In this document: positions 14,557-16,787 of the stretch, in pieces
Layout of the letters: the number at the start of each line of letters is the position of its first letter
Numbering within the stretch: the first letter of the stretch is position 1
Notes under the pieces: model-generated
The model's database searches: none
The model's input: only the letters and a program-made list of their open reading frames with translations
Told to the model about the DNA's origin: nothing
Assembly: GCA_946404705.1 (NCBI GenBank)
Contig: CAMJES010000016.1
Span: 1-16,787, forward strand
Reading direction: 5' to 3'
Source: an uncultured Ruminococcus sp.
GTDB taxonomy: Bacteria > Bacillota > Clostridia > Oscillospirales > Ruminococcaceae
Length of the DNA stretch: 16,787 bases
Translations under genes and position numbers: made by a program

Positions 14557-14576
14557 TTAATTACTTGTGTAACTAA
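14557..14576. promoter_or_regulatory. Candidate operator for the YtrA-type regulator
   Basis: TTAATTACTTGTGTAACTAA is an inverted repeat of two 8-base arms matching at 7 of 8 positions around a 4-base centre. It abuts the -10 hexamer of the GntR-ABC operon and covers the likely transcription start, a position where binding would block initiation. Confidence 0.55.
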
Positions 14577-14604
14577 CTATAACACTAAATATCCTCGAAG
14601 TCAA
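14576..14604 (-). promoter_or_regulatory. Promoter for the GntR-ABC operon
   Basis: On the minus strand TTGACT (14604-14599), 17 bases, TATAGT (14581-14576), about 45 bases upstream of the TTG start. Both hexamers miss consensus by one base. The following dyad (14557-14576) suggests repression by the operon's own GntR product. Confidence 0.7.
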
Positions 14605-14645
14605 TATGATTATAAACAATTTGTGAATTATAACAAAATATGTAT

Positions 14646-14698
14646 ATAAAAAATACCATATCTGCACGATTTCCACAAAATCATGTCAGATATGGTAT
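14646..14698 (-). terminator. Rho-independent terminator of the GH59 gene
   Basis: ATACCATATCTG (14653-14664) pairs perfectly with CAGATATGGTAT (14687-14698), and GATTT/AAATC pairs inside it. On the minus strand the hairpin is followed by TTTTTATATA. It starts 14 bases after the GH59 stop codon. Confidence 0.9.
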
Positions 14699-14712
14699 AA
14701 ATCTACTTATGC

Positions 14713-16787
14713 TTATTTTTTCTTCTTTTTAAGTATCATATATCCACCTGCGACAGCCGCGGCAGCAACAGACGCAACAGCTATCGGAACAGCAACGCTG
14801 CTTTTTGGTGCAGGTTCAGCTGTATCATCGGAGTTGTCAGTCATATTCTCCGTCACTTCGGTTTCAGAAGCTTCCGTGTCGGCAGCTTCGGGCTGTTCCT
14901 CTTCCTTAACATTGGCCGTAAGATGAATTTCCCCTCCCGATATCTGAACGCTGTCAACATTGAGCGTTCCCGAAACGACCTCGATTTCAGCGGTGTGTTC
15001 GCCCTCGGAAAGACAGCCTGCGAAGTACGCTATCTCACGCAGTCCGCCATTCGGTACAGCATAACTGTTCACGGTTTCCGTTCCGTCAATTTTTACATTG
15101 ATAACTGCGTCTTTTTTGTTTTCGCCCGTGACTGCAAAACCGTTTCCGTTAAACTTTATCGTCATAACTGCGCCTGCTTCACCGTCAGAGCTTGTGCGCT
15201 TGTAGGTCTTGAAGCTGCCCATTGTTGTGTGGTTCCAGCTGCCCGAGTAATCGCAGCAAAGGTCGGTGTTGTCATAACGCGTGATGTAGCAGTTTTCATT
15301 CGCCTCAATAAGCAGATTGTCAAACATATTCTTGTTGAACGAGCTGTAAAGTGCTGCTCTTCCTGCACTTTGAACAGCGGAATCCTTTTCGGTGTAATCA
15401 ATGACCATATTGCCGCCGATAAAGCACTTGATGTTTCCGTCAACAGCCGAAATTTTGAGCGTTGTAAATTCATGAACGTCTATGTCGGTAGAACCGCTTT
15501 CAAGCTCGGTCTTGTTCTTCATAAGGCTGTATTTTCCGTCCTCGCAAAGCTTGAACCGGTAGCCGCTTTCGCCTGCGTGACCCTGATTGTATCTAAGACC
15601 AACGCCGGCATAGTTCTTTTCGGGTTCATCGGTATTGCAAAGCTTTACATCGGCGGAAACGCTGTAATTATACCACCTGTCGTCACCGAAATTTGTTGTC
15701 GGATCAGGCGTATAACCCCATTCCTTAGCCTTGATATCCTTTGTTATCTGCTGAACCAAAACGTTGTTTCCGTTGATATTTTTAACCTCAAAAGCACCGC
15801 CCTCGTCAGTCGTGTAGCGTGGTGCGCCTCCTCTCGATGAAAGATAATCTTCAGCATAGCCTTTATATTCATAATCATCGGAATAGGGGAGAGCAAGGAT
15901 AGTGCGTTCGCTTGCGGGCGCATTCGTGTAGTTGTTTTCCACTTCAACAGTCGATACCGTAACTATCGAATAAGGCTTGATGGTAACGCTGTATGTGCTT
16001 TTTCCGTCTTTTTCGGACGGAGATATCGTGTCGATTTTCTTGAAATAGTTTTCGTCATAGCTGCCGCTGTCGGGTCCTCTTGTTTCCCAAACGTCAACAG
16101 CGGAAGAAGCCTTTTCAAGGTTTGAAACAACGAAATTGTAAGTGATAGGCTCATCGGTAGTGTTTGTTATGACCGTGCTGTAATCGCCGCATGAAAGGTC
16201 GGCTGCCGTAAGATAGCTGTAAACCGAATCAACGAGCGCATGACCGTCGCCGCCGATCTTTGCGTCAGCATGGCAGGCACCGTCAATATATGTCCAGCCC
16301 TTTTTCATAAACTGTGAAAAATGCAGCGACATAAAGAAACCGCTGTCAAGGTAATAGTAACCGCTCCACGGGTCGCAGGCGTTGATGAACTGCTTCTGAC
16401 AGTAGCAAACGCCGTCATAATAAGCCGAAATAACGGGCTGCAGCTCGCACATTGTCATTTTGCCGCTCGGGTACATCATTATAAGTCGGTTTGCAATGTC
16501 AAGAACGCCGTTAAGGTCGCCGAGTCCCGAGCCGTTTCCGTCAAAACGGTAGGTTCCCTGCGAATAGCTCATGGACGAGCTGCCCTCGCTGAACCACAGC
16601 TCTTTTCCGTATTCCTCGGCAAGCTTTTTTGCAGCGTCGGACGACATACTTGTGTAGTGGCTGCCTACAACATCGACCGCCTCCAGCAGTTCTTCATCTT
16701 CAAGCATTTTATCGGCAAAATTCCAAGTGCAGACCTCTTCGCCGCCAACAATTTTTATCTTCGAGTAATCATAAGGACAGCCGCTCT
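14713..16787 (-). CDS. GH59 galactocerebrosidase-family enzyme with C-terminal membrane anchor, 5' end outside the window
   Basis: The frame is open to the window edge (690 residues visible), so the ATG at 16707 is internal, not a start; residues are numbered from it. The sequence tracks human galactocerebrosidase: VDVVGSHY (11-18); ELWFSEGSS (36-44), whose Glu41 matches the nucleophile in LWSSEDFS; ACDPWSGYYYLDSGFF...SQFMKKGWTYI (110-141), matching AQEPWSGHYVVESP...TQFTQPGWYYL. A beta-sandwich follows (~175-260), then a lectin-like domain (~272-470) opening PYSDDYEYKG and ending FDNLLIEAN as in GALC. A second, unnamed beta domain (~480-600) is extra to GALC. An acidic Thr/Glu linker (601-635), one helix (~637-658) and KKKKK form a membrane anchor without LPXTG. 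The acid/base Glu lies upstream, outside the window. The enzyme should hydrolyse beta-galactosides outside the cell; the real substrate (galactolipid or glycan) is unknown. Confidence 0.88.
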   Translation of the reverse strand, partial: SGCPYDYSKIKIVGGEEVCTWNFADKMLEDEELLEAVDVVGSHYTSMSSDAAKKLAEEYGKELWFSEGSSSMSYSQGTYRFDGNGSGLGDLNGVLDIANRLIMMYPSGKMTMCELQPVISAYYDGVCYCQKQFINACDPWSGYYYLDSGFFMSLHFSQFMKKGWTYIDGACHADAKIGGDGHALVDSVYSYLTAADLSCGDYSTVITNTTDEPITYNFVVSNLEKASSAVDVWETRGPDSGSYDENYFKKIDTISPSEKDGKSTYSVTIKPYSIVTVSTVEVENNYTNAPASERTILALPYSDDYEYKGYAEDYLSSRGGAPRYTTDEGGAFEVKNINGNNVLVQQITKDIKAKEWGYTPDPTTNFGDDRWYNYSVSADVKLCNTDEPEKNYAGVGLRYNQGHAGESGYRFKLCEDGKYSLMKNKTELESGSTDIDVHEFTTLKISAVDGNIKCFIGGNMVIDYTEKDSAVQSAGRAALYSSFNKNMFDNLLIEANENCYITRYDNTDLCCDYSGSWNHTTMGSFKTYKRTSSDGEAGAVMTIKFNGNGFAVTGENKKDAVINVKIDGTETVNSYAVPNGGLREIAYFAGCLSEGEHTAEIEVVSGTLNVDSVQISGGEIHLTANVKEEEQPEAADTEASETEVTENMTDNSDDTAEPAPKSSVAVPIAVASVAAAAVAGGYMILKKKKK

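Noticed and set aside
16740..16787. Possible adapter sequence at the right end as well.
   Set aside because: The last bases translate smoothly into the GH59 frame, and neither TruSeq adapter nor its complement is present there.
1..16787. tRNA or rRNA genes, CRISPR arrays, insertion sequences with transposase, phage genes.
   Set aside because: No cloverleaf with TTCGANTC-type arm, no regularly spaced direct repeats and no transposase or integrase-like protein were seen on either strand.

Overview
The window looks like a whole or nearly whole contig from a low-to-mid GC Gram-positive gut-type Clostridium relative. A Ruminococcus/Oscillospirales-like organism is my best guess. The reasons are strong GGAGG-type ribosome binding sites, several TTG/GTG starts, TTGACA-17-TATAAT promoters, class II (Firmicutes-type) GalT, a YtrA-type GntR/ABC cassette, a Thr/Glu-rich lipoprotein and a large anchored glycosidase. 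The first 43 bases are not biological: they are an Illumina TruSeq index adapter with its barcode, so base 44 is the true left edge. The right edge cuts through an open gene.

Layout, left to right. (1) 44-2504 (-) is an MMPL/RND-type membrane exporter lacking its 3' end, divergent from a TetR-family regulator (2702-3271 +). Overlapping promoters and two dyads lie between them. (2) A 126-bp nested inverted repeat (3282-3407) separates tetR from a convergent PfkB-family sugar-phosphate kinase (3416-4321 -), best read as 1-phosphofructokinase, which has a consensus promoter and a TTG start. (3) A divergent Thr/Glu-rich lipoprotein of unknown function (4432-5928 +) is followed by a two-gene unit, class II galT plus a cyclophilin-type prolyl isomerase (6022-8025 +), which ends in a clear terminator. 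(4) An AraC-family regulator (8086-8961 -) is divergent from a GH13 alpha-glucosidase-like enzyme (9090-10628 +). Their shared control region carries five copies of GTATTAT/ATAATAC. (5) The Mg2+ channel/transporter gene mgtE (10686-12044 -) lies behind a leader of about 215 nt. That leader encodes an unrecognised 27-codon peptide with an excellent ribosome binding site and a Pro-Pro near its end, and contains an anti-Shine-Dalgarno stretch that can pair either with the peptide's own early codons or with the mgtE ribosome binding site. (6) A YtrA-type GntR regulator, ABC ATPase and six-helix permease form an operon (12505-14532 -) with a self-operator at the promoter and a strong terminator. 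(7) 14713-16787 (-) is the C-terminal 690 residues of a GH59 (galactocerebrosidase-family) enzyme ending in a membrane anchor.

The carbon side of the window is coherent: surface release of beta-linked galactose (GH59), Leloir conversion (GalT), alpha-glucoside hydrolysis (GH13) and sugar-phosphate phosphorylation (PfkB). The most interesting items are the mgtE leader with its small ORF, the bacterial GH59 with a lectin-like domain and C-terminal anchor, the GTATTAT cluster and the MITE-like palindrome. All pairings and dyads were found by eye; no folding or database search was run.
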